Below are positions 1 through 7,960 of a stretch of 41,215 nt of DNA, in pieces. Position numbers and translations under genes: made by a program. The notes under the pieces are model-generated. The model was given only the letters and a program-made list of their open reading frames with translations, had not been told where the DNA came from and ran no database searches. Position 1 is the first letter of the stretch. Every line of letters starts with the position of its first letter. Source of the stretch: Bacteroidota bacterium (GTDB lineage: Bacteria; Bacteroidota; Bacteroidia; NS11-12g; UBA955); assembly GCA_025354385.1 (NCBI GenBank), contig JANXMZ010000062.1:1-41215 (forward strand). Direction: 5' to 3'.

Positions 1-1
1 A

Positions 2-121
2 CATGTCATTGGAAAAATAAAAGTATTTCGCATTATGGCTGAACGCTACAGGAACCGAAGGAAGAAGCATAAGATGAGAATGCAAATCATTTGTGGAATC
101 TATAATTTTCAACTAAAATGA
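2..121 (+). CDS. IS5-like transposase, C-terminal fragment (cut by window edge)
   Basis: The frame is open from base 2 to the TGA at 119-121 and gives 39 residues. The stretch around AERYRNRRKK followed by ICGIYNFQLK matches the usual C-terminus of IS5-family DDE transposases, which typically reads AERYRNRRKR...LIAGIYNYEL. The rest of the gene lies before base 1, so whether the element is intact cannot be judged. The family call rests on remembered similarity of this tail only. The frame ends about 15 bases before a truncated host gene fragment on the other strand, so the IS end should lie near 121-140. Confidence 0.7.
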   Translation, partial: HVIGKIKVFRIMAERYRNRRKKHKMRMQIICGIYNFQLK

Positions 122-135
122 CTTATGAAAGAGGT

Positions 136-585
136 CTAATAGAATCTAAAATGTTTAAACCAAAAAGTGTCACTTTGATTTGTAAATAGAATACTGTTTT
201 TTTCGCATTTACTTATATGTGAGAATTCCGCTCTTTTGTAGCTGCCGTATGTGTTGGGAAAAAGAAATAACTTAACATATTTACTTAAAACATTTGAATC
301 TTTATATAAACTAATCTGACTAAAGTTAATTTTATCATCATTATTGTTAGGTGATTCTATGACATAAATTATAGAATCTATTGGTGTTAAATTATTTTGA
401 ATTGAGATAAAAATTTTTCCATTGGGAGTGTATGCAATATCTGTAATAACAGAATTATCATTTACAGGCAAAGGTATTGTATATTTATTCAGAATTGAAT
501 AATCTTTATTAAGTATATATTTAAATACTTTTTTTGAGTTAGATAAATTACTATAAGAAAAATTTGAATATCCGTAATATGTCAT
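136..585 (-). pseudogene. Truncated surface/gliding-type protein fragment, started from inside an IS end
   Basis: This reads as a 149-residue frame, but it is probably a chimera. Its ATG (583-585) and first eight residues, MTYYGYSN, lie in the left terminal inverted repeat of the IS1595-like element. Its TAG stop (136-138) lies in or beside the end of the IS5-like element. The body, with AYTPNGKIFISI, then SIIYVIESPN, then FPNTYGSYKRAEFSH and ILFTNQS, resembles the end of a beta-propeller and the start of a PKD domain in large Bacteroidota gliding or T9SS surface proteins. Family assignment is by pattern only. The fragment has no signal peptide and no sorting domain. It overlaps the transposase stop codon by ATGA. 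Base composition is very AT-rich. Confidence 0.5.
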
Positions 586-587
586 AA
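562..587 (+). repeat. Left terminal inverted repeat of the IS1595-like element
   Basis: Pairs with 1527-1552 at 23 of 26 positions. The only mismatches are three central bases. It contains an outward-facing ATGA that overlaps the transposase stop codon. Confidence 0.75.
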
Positions 588-1490
588 CCCTGTAATATTA
601 GCAATAACAAGGCGGTCGAAGAGTTTATCTTTGAAATATCTCCTATTAAGTTTGTATACAAATTCATTCAAATACAATTGAAGATATTTGCCTTTTATTT
701 TATGGTAGTTTCCAAGGAAGTTGCGCTTTGCATTACTGATTGTTATATGCACCCATCTCAATGTTTCTCTAGTTGTTTGCTCATCTGATTTTTCTGTAAA
801 ATGTAATTCTACATAATCTGCAATATCTACATAGGAGGTGCTCTTATCTGTAAATACTATGCTTTTGTCATCTATAGATTCAAACACTGTTTCGTTTATA
901 TTTTCCATCAAATGATCTGGCAAAACCTTAGCTTTAAAATACCTACATTGACTAGATTTATTGCCAGTTTCAATATCTTCTAATGGTGTCGATTCTGCCA
1001 TTATTGCAACATTAACTTTACCTGCTGCCCCTCGTCCTCTTTGACCCTTGGATTTCTCAATCTCATTGGACTCTACGGTAAAATAACCTTCATCCATTTC
1101 TATCATTCCCTCTAATGTATAACGTGCGTCACGTTTACCCATTGCTTTGCGAAGTTTATGAACCATCGCCCAAACAGGTTCGTAGCGTTTTAAACCCAAT
1201 TGTTTTTGTATTTCCTTACTAGAAAATCCCTTTTTTGTTGCGCTTAATAGAAACATAGTTTTATACCAAACTAAAAAAGACAGGTTAGAGCTTTGCATTA
1301 TAGTACCACTGCGGAGGGATGTTCTGCTCCTGCAACTTTTACACTCATAACTCCACTTGCTTTTGATCCAAAAATGCTCCGTATGACCACACCTGGCACA
1401 GGTAACGCCTACCTCATCTCTCTGCGCTTTGAAGTGCAATCGGCAAGATTCTTCACTTTCAAAATGTGCTGTAAAACTGAATAAATTCAT
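582..1490 (-). CDS. IS1595 family (ISXO2-like) transposase
   Basis: DDE transposase that would cut and insert the surrounding element. From the ATG at 1490 it has 302 residues. A zinc ribbon near the N-terminus has the pairs CARC and CKSC about 20 residues apart. The catalytic core follows, with EMDEGYF (first Asp), VFTDKSTSY (second Asp), and the C-terminal block SNAKRNFLGNYHKIKGKY...YLNEFVYKLNRR typical of ISXO2-like proteins. A TTG at 1505 would add five residues, but the ATG at 1490 is preceded by AGGA at good spacing and is preferred. The frame has no internal stop, so the enzyme may still work. The stop codon overlaps the ATG of the next fragment. Confidence 0.9.
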   Translation of the reverse strand: MNLFSFTAHFESEESCRLHFKAQRDEVGVTCARCGHTEHFWIKSKWSYECKSCRSRTSLRSGTIMQSSNLSFLVWYKTMFLLSATKKGFSSKEIQKQLGLKRYEPVWAMVHKLRKAMGKRDARYTLEGMIEMDEGYFTVESNEIEKSKGQRGRGAAGKVNVAIMAESTPLEDIETGNKSSQCRYFKAKVLPDHLMENINETVFESIDDKSIVFTDKSTSYVDIADYVELHFTEKSDEQTTRETLRWVHITISNAKRNFLGNYHKIKGKYLQLYLNEFVYKLNRRYFKDKLFDRLVIANITGL

Positions 1491-1526
1491 AATCTGTTCC
1501 TGCAAATATAAGTACCTTTTTTTATA

Positions 1527-1552
1527 TTATGACTATTTACGGATATTCAAAT
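1527..1552 (+). repeat. Right terminal inverted repeat of the IS1595-like element
   Basis: Inverted copy of 562-587. Read outward it also opens with ATGACT and would encode MTIYGYSN, but the frame stops a few codons later. Confidence 0.75.
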
Positions 1553-1615
1553 AATAAATTATAAATTTAAAAGAGCGTATGGTCAACTGCCATTAGGAAG
1601 CTGGATTTAAAAGTC

Positions 1616-1630
1616 CTTTCCTTTGGAAAG
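1616..1630 (-). terminator. Short hairpin just after uvrA
   Basis: A 6-bp stem with a 3-base loop (CTTTCC AAA GGAAAG on the minus strand) lies 3 bases beyond the uvrA stop. It is followed by GACTTTTAAA rather than a clean T-run, so it is a weak terminator or an RNA 3' end stabiliser. A nearly identical hairpin follows dnaK at 14841-14856. Confidence 0.35.
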
Positions 1631-1633
1631 TAT

Positions 1634-4465
1634 TTAGGAGAGGCTCAACTCTTTCTTTAAATACCGAGCGGTATGACTGGTCTTAGATTTTATCAATTCC
1701 TCTGGTGTGCCAGTTGCTAATATTTCACCACCACCATGTCCTCCTTCAGGCCCTAAATCAATTAAATAATCAGCTACTTTTATCACATCCATATTGTGTT
1801 CTATCACCAATACAGTATTGCCTTTTTCGATTAAACGGTTCAACACCCCTAACAAAACATTGATATCATCAAAGTGCAAACCAGTAGTTGGTTCATCTAA
1901 AATATAAAAAGTACTGCCGGTTTCTTTTTTACTCAATTCTTCGGCTAGCTTTACACGTTGTGCTTCTCCTCCACTGAGGGTGGTGGAAGATTGACCTAAG
2001 GTAATATAACCCAAACCTACATCTTTTAAAGCCTGCATTTTACGGTTAATCATGGGCATATTATCGAAGAAATCTACGGCATGTTCAATGGGCATGTCTA
2101 ACACATCGTTGATGCTTTTTCCTTTGTATCGCACTTCTAAAGTTTCGCGATTATAGCGTTTGCCATTGCACACATCGCACAATACTTCCACATCTGGCAA
2201 GAAATTCATTTGAATGACTTTGTAACCACCACCTTTGCAAGTTTCGCAACGGCCGCCACTTACATTGAACGAAAAACGACCAGGTTTATATCCGCGTATC
2301 TTCGCTTCGGGCAACATCGTAAATAAATTTCTAATATCGCTGAAAACACCCGTATAAGTTGCAGGATTGCTGCGTGGGGTGCGGCCAATTGGCGATTGAT
2401 CTATGCGTATTACTTTATCAATATTCTCTAATCCTGTTATACTTTTATAAGGCAAGCATTGGTACTTGCTATTGTATACATGCTTGGCTAAAATGGGATA
2501 CAATGTTTCATTAATCAAGGAGGATTTACCACTGCCGGATACACCTGTAACGCCAATGAACTGACCCAAAGGAAATTCCACAGTTACATTTTTTAAATTA
2601 TGACCGGTGCAACCTTTCAATACAATTTTATGGCCATTGCCCTTTCTTCTTTTCTTTGGCACTTCGATACTTTTACTGCCATTAATGTATTGAGCAGTGG
2701 TGGAGTTTTGTTTTAAAAATTCAGGGTAAGTACCTTGCGCAACAATTTTACCACCATTGATACCTGCATGAGGACCAATATCTATAATATAATCACTTTC
2801 TGCCATCATGTCTTTGTCATGTTCAACGACAATAACACTGTTTCCCAAATCGCGCAATTGTTTTAAGGAACCAATTAATTTTTCGTTATCGCGCTGGTGC
2901 AAACCTATGCTTGGTTCATCTAAAATATAAAGCACATTCACTAATTGAGAACCAATTTGAGTGGCCAATCGAATGCGCTGTGCTTCGCCTCCACTTAATG
3001 TATTGGCAGGACTATTCATGGTTAAATAGTCCAATCCAACGTTCACTAAAAAACCAACGCGTGTGCTAATTTCTTTGATGATTTCCGAAGCAATCACTTT
3101 TTGACGATCACTCAGTTTTTTTTCTATCGTTTGCAACCAAACATTTAATTCTTTAATAGATATTTGAGAAAGATCGGCAATGTTTTTATCATCGATTCTA
3201 TAAAAAAGTGCTTCTTTTTTCAAGCGCTGACCAAGGCATACCGGACAGTCTTTGGCATGCATAAATTCTTCGGCCCAGCGGCTTAAGCTTTCGCTATTGC
3301 CTTCGTAATACTGTTCTTCAATTATTGGAATAATGCCTTTGAAAGTAGCTTCTATGGTTTGTGTTTTGCCTTCGTAATTGGTATAGGTAATACTGAAACT
3401 TTCATCGCTGCCATGCAAAATAATTTCTAAAATTTCATCACTTAATTTGCTGATAGGATCGGCCAAACTGAATTTGTATTTTTTAGCCAAACCTCTCAAT
3501 TGTGAGAAGGTATAATTTTCTCTGATTTCGCCAATAGGCAGTATGCCGCCTTTGTTAATGCTTTTAGTGCGATCTGGAATAATATGGTCTATATTCACTT
3601 CACTTACTATGCCTAACCCATTGCAATTGGTACATGCGCCATATGGGCTGTTAAATGAAAATGTATTGGGTTGCGGCTCATCGTAACTCAAACCTGTTTC
3701 GGGGTCCATTAAAAACTTACTGAAGAAATGGACAGTATTATCTGAATTGTCTAAAATGCTGAGTGTGCCTTTGCCCATTTTAAAAGCTGTTTTTACACTT
3801 TCATGTATCCGATTTTTATTGGCATCGTTGGGTTCTATGCGGTCTATTACAACCTCGATATCGTGTATCTTATAACGGTCGAGTTGCATACCGCTTTCAA
3901 TTTCTAAAATAACATTGTCCACTCTAACCTTGCGATAGCCTTGTCTGCGAATCAATTCAAACAATTCGCGGTAATGTCCTTTGCGACCTTTTACCAATGG
4001 TGCTAATACCGTTATTTTTTTAAGGCTGAATTTATCGAGTATGGTTGCTAGAATTTGATCTTCACTAAAACGCACCATTTTTTTACCACTCAAATAACTA
4101 TAAGCATCTCCCGCACGGGCAAATAACAAACGCAAAAAATCGTAAACTTCGGTAATGGTTCCAACTGTAGAACGCGGATTTCTACTCACCGTTTTTTGCT
4201 CTATGCTGATGACGGGAGAAAGGCCATCTATCTTATCCACTTTAGGGCGTTTCATATCGCCAATAAATTGGCGGGCGTAGGCACTAAAGGTTTCCAAATA
4301 TCTGCGCTGCCCTTCGGCAAAAATGGTATCGAATGCCAAGCTAGATTTGCCGCTACCGCTCAAACCTGTAAATACAACCAATTGATTGCGGGGTATGGAG
4401 AGGTCGATGTTCTTTAAATTATGTTCAGCAGCGCCTATTATTTCTATCGTGTCTTGTTGGTTCAT
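1634..4465 (-). CDS. uvrA: Excinuclease ABC subunit A
   Basis: Damage-recognition ATPase of nucleotide excision repair; it forms a dimer and loads UvrB onto lesions. The 943 residues are full length. The first ATPase has Walker A GLSGSGKSS (34-42) and signature LSGGEAQRIRLA followed by YILDEPSIGLH. The second has GVTGVSGSGKSS, LSGGEAQRVKLA and FYILDEPTTGLH. The C-terminal zinc module (CETC...CDVC) is present, and so are CTNC (278-281) and CPVCLGQR. The Cys pairs that UvrA of other phyla carry near residues 120 and 253 are missing; these positions read AYSYLSGKK and FLMDPETG. From memory this is usual in Bacteroidota. The start is ATG at 4465. The gene has no operon partner. Confidence 0.97.
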   Translation of the reverse strand: MNQQDTIEIIGAAEHNLKNIDLSIPRNQLVVFTGLSGSGKSSLAFDTIFAEGQRRYLETFSAYARQFIGDMKRPKVDKIDGLSPVISIEQKTVSRNPRSTVGTITEVYDFLRLLFARAGDAYSYLSGKKMVRFSEDQILATILDKFSLKKITVLAPLVKGRKGHYRELFELIRRQGYRKVRVDNVILEIESGMQLDRYKIHDIEVVIDRIEPNDANKNRIHESVKTAFKMGKGTLSILDNSDNTVHFFSKFLMDPETGLSYDEPQPNTFSFNSPYGACTNCNGLGIVSEVNIDHIIPDRTKSINKGGILPIGEIRENYTFSQLRGLAKKYKFSLADPISKLSDEILEIILHGSDESFSITYTNYEGKTQTIEATFKGIIPIIEEQYYEGNSESLSRWAEEFMHAKDCPVCLGQRLKKEALFYRIDDKNIADLSQISIKELNVWLQTIEKKLSDRQKVIASEIIKEISTRVGFLVNVGLDYLTMNSPANTLSGGEAQRIRLATQIGSQLVNVLYILDEPSIGLHQRDNEKLIGSLKQLRDLGNSVIVVEHDKDMMAESDYIIDIGPHAGINGGKIVAQGTYPEFLKQNSTTAQYINGSKSIEVPKKRRKGNGHKIVLKGCTGHNLKNVTVEFPLGQFIGVTGVSGSGKSSLINETLYPILAKHVYNSKYQCLPYKSITGLENIDKVIRIDQSPIGRTPRSNPATYTGVFSDIRNLFTMLPEAKIRGYKPGRFSFNVSGGRCETCKGGGYKVIQMNFLPDVEVLCDVCNGKRYNRETLEVRYKGKSINDVLDMPIEHAVDFFDNMPMINRKMQALKDVGLGYITLGQSSTTLSGGEAQRVKLAEELSKKETGSTFYILDEPTTGLHFDDINVLLGVLNRLIEKGNTVLVIEHNMDVIKVADYLIDLGPEGGHGGGEILATGTPEELIKSKTSHTARYLKKELSLS

Positions 4466-4667
4466 TTTAATACGGTTGCAAAGGAAATCTATATTTATTG
4501 GATTGGGTAATAAATAATAACAATTAATATGAAAGAAAGTTTCTTAATTCTTTTAGGGTTGATATAAAATAGTACATCCATGCGAACTCATTATCAATAC
4601 CTTTGACAACATTAATTTCTTAATTCTAATTTGGGTAATTTGTATTATTAAGTGTTATAAATTATTT

Positions 4668-4769
4668 CTACCTTTTTTATTCCGCTGCGCTACCTGAGAG
4701 AAGTTCATTATTGATATTTGAATTCCTTTTTATGGCATCATTGCTATTCCGTGGTGCCAAAAAAGGTAG
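4668..4769. repeat. 11-bp perfect inverted repeat around an 80-bp core
   Basis: CTACCTTTTTT at 4668-4678 is the exact reverse complement of AAAAAAGGTAG at 4759-4769. TATTCCG also occurs just inside both arms (after 4678 and before 4759). This could be a miniature element or a decayed IS end, but chance cannot be excluded without other copies. Confidence 0.35.
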
Positions 4770-5057
4770 ACCCAACTAAGCCGAAGGCTTTCTCACGAAC
4801 ATAGCGAGTAAAAAGTTAGTCGTTTGATACGACCTCCCTCACACCCAAAAATTTGTTATAGTGTCAACCATTTTACTCTGAAAATAAATAACATTCAGCC
4901 ATTCATGATCGGTTAGTTTTACACAAATTAATTTGCGAAAAAAATAATTTAATTAATTAAATACTTGTAAAGTAAATGAGCGTATTTGACAATATAAAAA
5001 ATATGGTTATTACAAAAGTTCTTAAGGATTGATAAAATAGTTTGTTGTAAGTAGCAT

Positions 5058-5090
5058 AAAAAAACCCGAACCTAAGTCCGGGTTTTTTTT
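5058..5090 (-). terminator. Rho-independent terminator after the 5107-5943 lipoprotein gene
   Basis: A strong GC stem (CCCG/CGGG) is extended by A/T pairs to 11 bp, with a 10-base loop and T-runs on both strands. It begins 17 bases beyond the stop codon of the minus-strand gene. The sequence is symmetrical and may act in both directions. Confidence 0.85.
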
Positions 5091-5106
5091 TATTTTTTAA
5101 ATAGAA

Positions 5107-5943
5107 TTACATGATCAATGTTTTGTAAAAGCTAGTTCCTTTTTTGTAAGGAGAATCGTAGATAGTTACTTTGGCTTTAGATTTTTTGCCGCCTACTTTC
5201 ATACTTACTTTACCTTTGGTTTTTTTACCTAAGAAATTTTTAACACTCATTTGCGTATGCTTACTTACATAAAATTCGTTTTCGATAAATTTTTCATGTA
5301 CAAATTTTTCGTCAAAAGAATAGGTTAAGAAATTTCTGAATTTGTAAGGAGAATTTTCTTTGGTGAAAGTTTGTTCGTAAGCATTAACCATCCCTTTACC
5401 GGTAGTGCTTGCAATTTTAACTTTAGTACCCAATTTATTTTTTCTCAAATCATCTGTCATGTTGATGGCCATCTTACCATTGCCGGTAGACTCAGATGAA
5501 ACTTGTACTAAAGAGCTAATGATAGTGTAGCTCATAGGTACAGAAACATAAGTATTAGGTGGAATGAAAGTATATCTTTCTGAAACAACAGTAGACATTC
5601 TTCTAGAATAAGTAATGTTTTTACCAGAACCAGATGGAACTAAATACTCTTGAGAAGTACTTTTTTCAACCCAATAATCGTTTTTCCAATCGTTGTAAAC
5701 AAATACTGAACGTTTCCAATCGATGTACATCGGTTTATCCGCTTTGTTGTAAATAGAAAAGTAAGTGATACCATTTTCAGCCCACATGTCGTAAGTGATT
5801 TTGATGTCATCATTTTCGCATACAGAGTTTACAACGGCGTCTTTGCCCACAGATTCTGTTTCGGTAAGTCTAATTTGACCTCCGCATGATGCAAGCACAA
5901 CGATGGCTGCTAACATCATTAAACTTAGTTTAAAATTTTTCAT
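5107..5943 (-). CDS. Lipoprotein of unknown function
   Basis: 278 residues. The N-terminus MKNFKLSLMMLAAIVVLASC ends in a clear lipobox (LASC, Cys20), so the protein should be lipid-anchored in the envelope. The body is rich in beta-type segments and aromatic residues (for example YFSIYNKADKPMYIDWKRSVFVYN), which suggests an immunoglobulin-like or beta-sandwich fold. The C-terminus is rich in Lys and Gly (KKTKGKVSMKVGGKKSK). I do not recognise the family. It is monocistronic, with its own terminator at 5058-5090 and a divergent neighbour, the histidine kinase gene at 6053. Start ATG at 5943. Confidence 0.8.
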   Translation of the reverse strand: MKNFKLSLMMLAAIVVLASCGGQIRLTETESVGKDAVVNSVCENDDIKITYDMWAENGITYFSIYNKADKPMYIDWKRSVFVYNDWKNDYWVEKSTSQEYLVPSGSGKNITYSRRMSTVVSERYTFIPPNTYVSVPMSYTIISSLVQVSSESTGNGKMAINMTDDLRKNKLGTKVKIASTTGKGMVNAYEQTFTKENSPYKFRNFLTYSFDEKFVHEKFIENEFYVSKHTQMSVKNFLGKKTKGKVSMKVGGKKSKAKVTIYDSPYKKGTSFYKTLIM

Positions 5944-5968
5944 GTTATATATATTTATTTGGTTGGTA

Positions 5969-5976
5969 CAAACATA
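5969..5976 (-). promoter_or_regulatory. Candidate -7 box of the 5107-5943 gene
   Basis: The minus strand reads TATGTTTG, matching the Bacteroidota -7 consensus TAnnTTTG, 25 bases upstream of the ATG. No clear TTTG -33 element is seen at the usual distance. Confidence 0.4.
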
Positions 5977-6052
5977 TAGTATTTTATAACCTTCTCCATA
6001 CTACATTTGACGTATTTTTTAAGAAACTATCAATTTAAATTACAACTAGGAA

Positions 6053-7948
6053 ATGAGTGAAAAACAACTTATCTGTCTGATAATCATTGTAAAAACGGTG
6101 TTTTGTACAAATGCAAAGCCAGTGGATACTGCTCGTGTAAATACCTTGAATGATTTGTGTTTTGAAAATTTATACTCCGATATTGGTTTGGCTAAGAAAC
6201 AAGCTTTTGAAGCTTTTAAAATAGCAAAGGCCATCAAATTTGTGAAAGGCGAAGCTATGGCATGTAATCGGATAGGCGTAGTTTACGATGTTTCTGGTAA
6301 TTATGATAGCGCCTTGTTCTTTTATCAAAAATCGTATCAGATAAACTTGGCCATTAAAAATTTAAAAGGGCAGGGGAGTACTTTGTCTAATATAGGTCTT
6401 ACATATTGGAATAAAGGGGATTACAACAATGCCTTGAATGCTTTTTATGCGGCCATACCCCCTTTGGAGGCAGTGTCGCACTATTTGTATTTAGGCAATT
6501 GTTATAATAATATTGGGTTGGTATTTGTAGAATTAAAAAATTCGAGAAAAGCCAGAAACTATTTTTATTCCGCATTGAAATATTACGAAAGAGGTGAGAA
6601 TGAATTTGAAAGGGCCAATGTATTGTGCAATATTGCCATGATACTCGCTCAGGAAGATCAATTAGATTCTTCTATTGCAATTAATTCCGAAGCTATTAAA
6701 ATATATGAAAAGGAAAGGGATTATTACAATCTTGGGAAGTCTTACAACAATATAGCCGACGAATATAAGCAGAATGGCGATACGGTGAATGCATTGTCAA
6801 GTTATTTAAAGGCCATAGATTGTCATAAAAAAGCAGGGAATATTACAGGTATTGGAGAAACTTTAATTTATCTGGGAGAACTCTATCAAGAACTTCATCA
6901 AACGAAACTTTCACAAAAATATATCAATGAGGCTTTCGCTATGAGCTATAAAATTAAATCGCCCAAGGTGCTTTCCAATATTTTTTACCACTATGCACTT
7001 GTAAAAAAGCTGGACGGCGATTATAAAACGGCTGCAGAATTTTTGGCAAGGGTAAAGGTGATGCGAGATACTATTTTTAGAGCAGAAACCTCTCGACTCA
7101 TTGCCAGTACAGAGGCCCAGTTTGGCATTGAGCGCAAAGCCAATGAAAATAAGCAATTGCAGCAACAAAATAAAATTCAAGAATTGCAAATAAGCAAGGC
7201 CAAAGCGGAAATAGCAGTAAGAAAACAAATGACCTACGGTATCATTGGTTTCTCTGTTTTTATTGTTATTGGTGGCATTATTTATTACAGAAGAAGACAA
7301 GTGATACAGCAACTGACCGCCAAAAATTTGGTGCATGAGGCAGAGCAACAGCAGCGTGTTTCAATTTCGCACGATCTGCATGATAATGTTGGAGCGCAAC
7401 TTTCTTATATTGTCTCTAATTTAGATGTGATGGAAAACATGGTACCAGATAACAAGCGTTTAAAATCGGTGGCAGACATGAGTAAGCAGGCCATTTTAAC
7501 CTTAAGAGAAACGGTTTGGGCTTTGAATAATGAGAGTGTTACTACAGAGGCATTTGCCGATAAATTTAAACAATACGCTATCAAAATGTTGGATTTTAAT
7601 ACCACATTGCAATGTAATTTCCATGAAAACATACAACACAGCATCGTATTGCGACCTATGCAAGCGTTAAATTTATTTAGAATTTGTCAGGAGGCTTTTA
7701 GCAATGCCATGCGACATTCTCAAGCTTCGCAAATAGATGTGTTTTTTTACAATTCCGAATTTTCTGTTTTTGATTTTAAGATTGAAGACAATGGTCGAGG
7801 ATTTATAGAAGCAGAGGGATTGGCCAAGGGTCATTTTGGTTTGCAAAACATGCAGGCAAGGGCGGGTGAAGTAGGCGCGGAGTATTATATAAATTCCGAA
7901 TCGGGCGTTGGTACCACTATTATTATCAATTTATTAAAATACGTTTAA
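6053..7948 (+). CDS. TPR-domain sensor histidine kinase (NarL/LuxR-type partner class)
   Basis: 631 residues. Order: short hydrophobic N-terminus (signal peptide, ending near residue 20), tetratricopeptide repeats (about 30-310), a Q/K-rich coiled coil (about 350-392), one membrane helix (about 394-412, followed by YYRRR), then a HisKA_3 dimerisation domain with ISHDLHDNVGAQLSY (phospho-acceptor His440) and a HATPase_c domain. The last has the N-box FRICQEAFSNAMRH, G1 EDNGRGF and G2 GHFGLQNMQARAG. This family in Bacteroidota senses an unknown periplasmic signal and phosphorylates LuxR-type response regulators. No response regulator is encoded nearby, so its partner must be elsewhere. The hydrolase gene begins 12 bases after the stop and is probably cotranscribed. 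Confidence 0.92.
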   Translation: MSEKQLICLIIIVKTVFCTNAKPVDTARVNTLNDLCFENLYSDIGLAKKQAFEAFKIAKAIKFVKGEAMACNRIGVVYDVSGNYDSALFFYQKSYQINLAIKNLKGQGSTLSNIGLTYWNKGDYNNALNAFYAAIPPLEAVSHYLYLGNCYNNIGLVFVELKNSRKARNYFYSALKYYERGENEFERANVLCNIAMILAQEDQLDSSIAINSEAIKIYEKERDYYNLGKSYNNIADEYKQNGDTVNALSSYLKAIDCHKKAGNITGIGETLIYLGELYQELHQTKLSQKYINEAFAMSYKIKSPKVLSNIFYHYALVKKLDGDYKTAAEFLARVKVMRDTIFRAETSRLIASTEAQFGIERKANENKQLQQQNKIQELQISKAKAEIAVRKQMTYGIIGFSVFIVIGGIIYYRRRQVIQQLTAKNLVHEAEQQQRVSISHDLHDNVGAQLSYIVSNLDVMENMVPDNKRLKSVADMSKQAILTLRETVWALNNESVTTEAFADKFKQYAIKMLDFNTTLQCNFHENIQHSIVLRPMQALNLFRICQEAFSNAMRHSQASQIDVFFYNSEFSVFDFKIEDNGRGFIEAEGLAKGHFGLQNMQARAGEVGAEYYINSESGVGTTIIINLLKYV

Positions 7949-7960
7949 TATTGCATAAGA

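Larger units (their letters stand above)
562..1552 (-). mobile_element. IS1595 (ISXO2-like) insertion sequence
   Basis: The element is bounded by 26-bp inverted repeats at 562-587 and 1527-1552, matching at 23 of 26 positions, and carries one transposase on the minus strand. Total length is about 991 bp, usual for the family. I could not find the 8-bp target duplication typical of IS1595 elements at the flanks. The sequence to the right is the 3' flank of uvrA and that to the left is a headless gene fragment. The flanks therefore do not come from one gene, and an IS-mediated deletion is likely. The exact outer ends are uncertain by a few bases. Confidence 0.75.
4466..5106. other. 640-bp gene-less region with degraded repeat-like sequence
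   Basis: No convincing coding frame on either strand. The middle (about 4660-4860) is less AT-rich than its surroundings and contains inverted repeats, which suggests the remnant of a mobile or repeated element. The right end holds the terminator of the next gene. I see no tRNA or recognisable RNA. The uvrA promoter should lie in the first 100 bases, but no clear TAnnTTTG box was identified. Confidence 0.5.
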
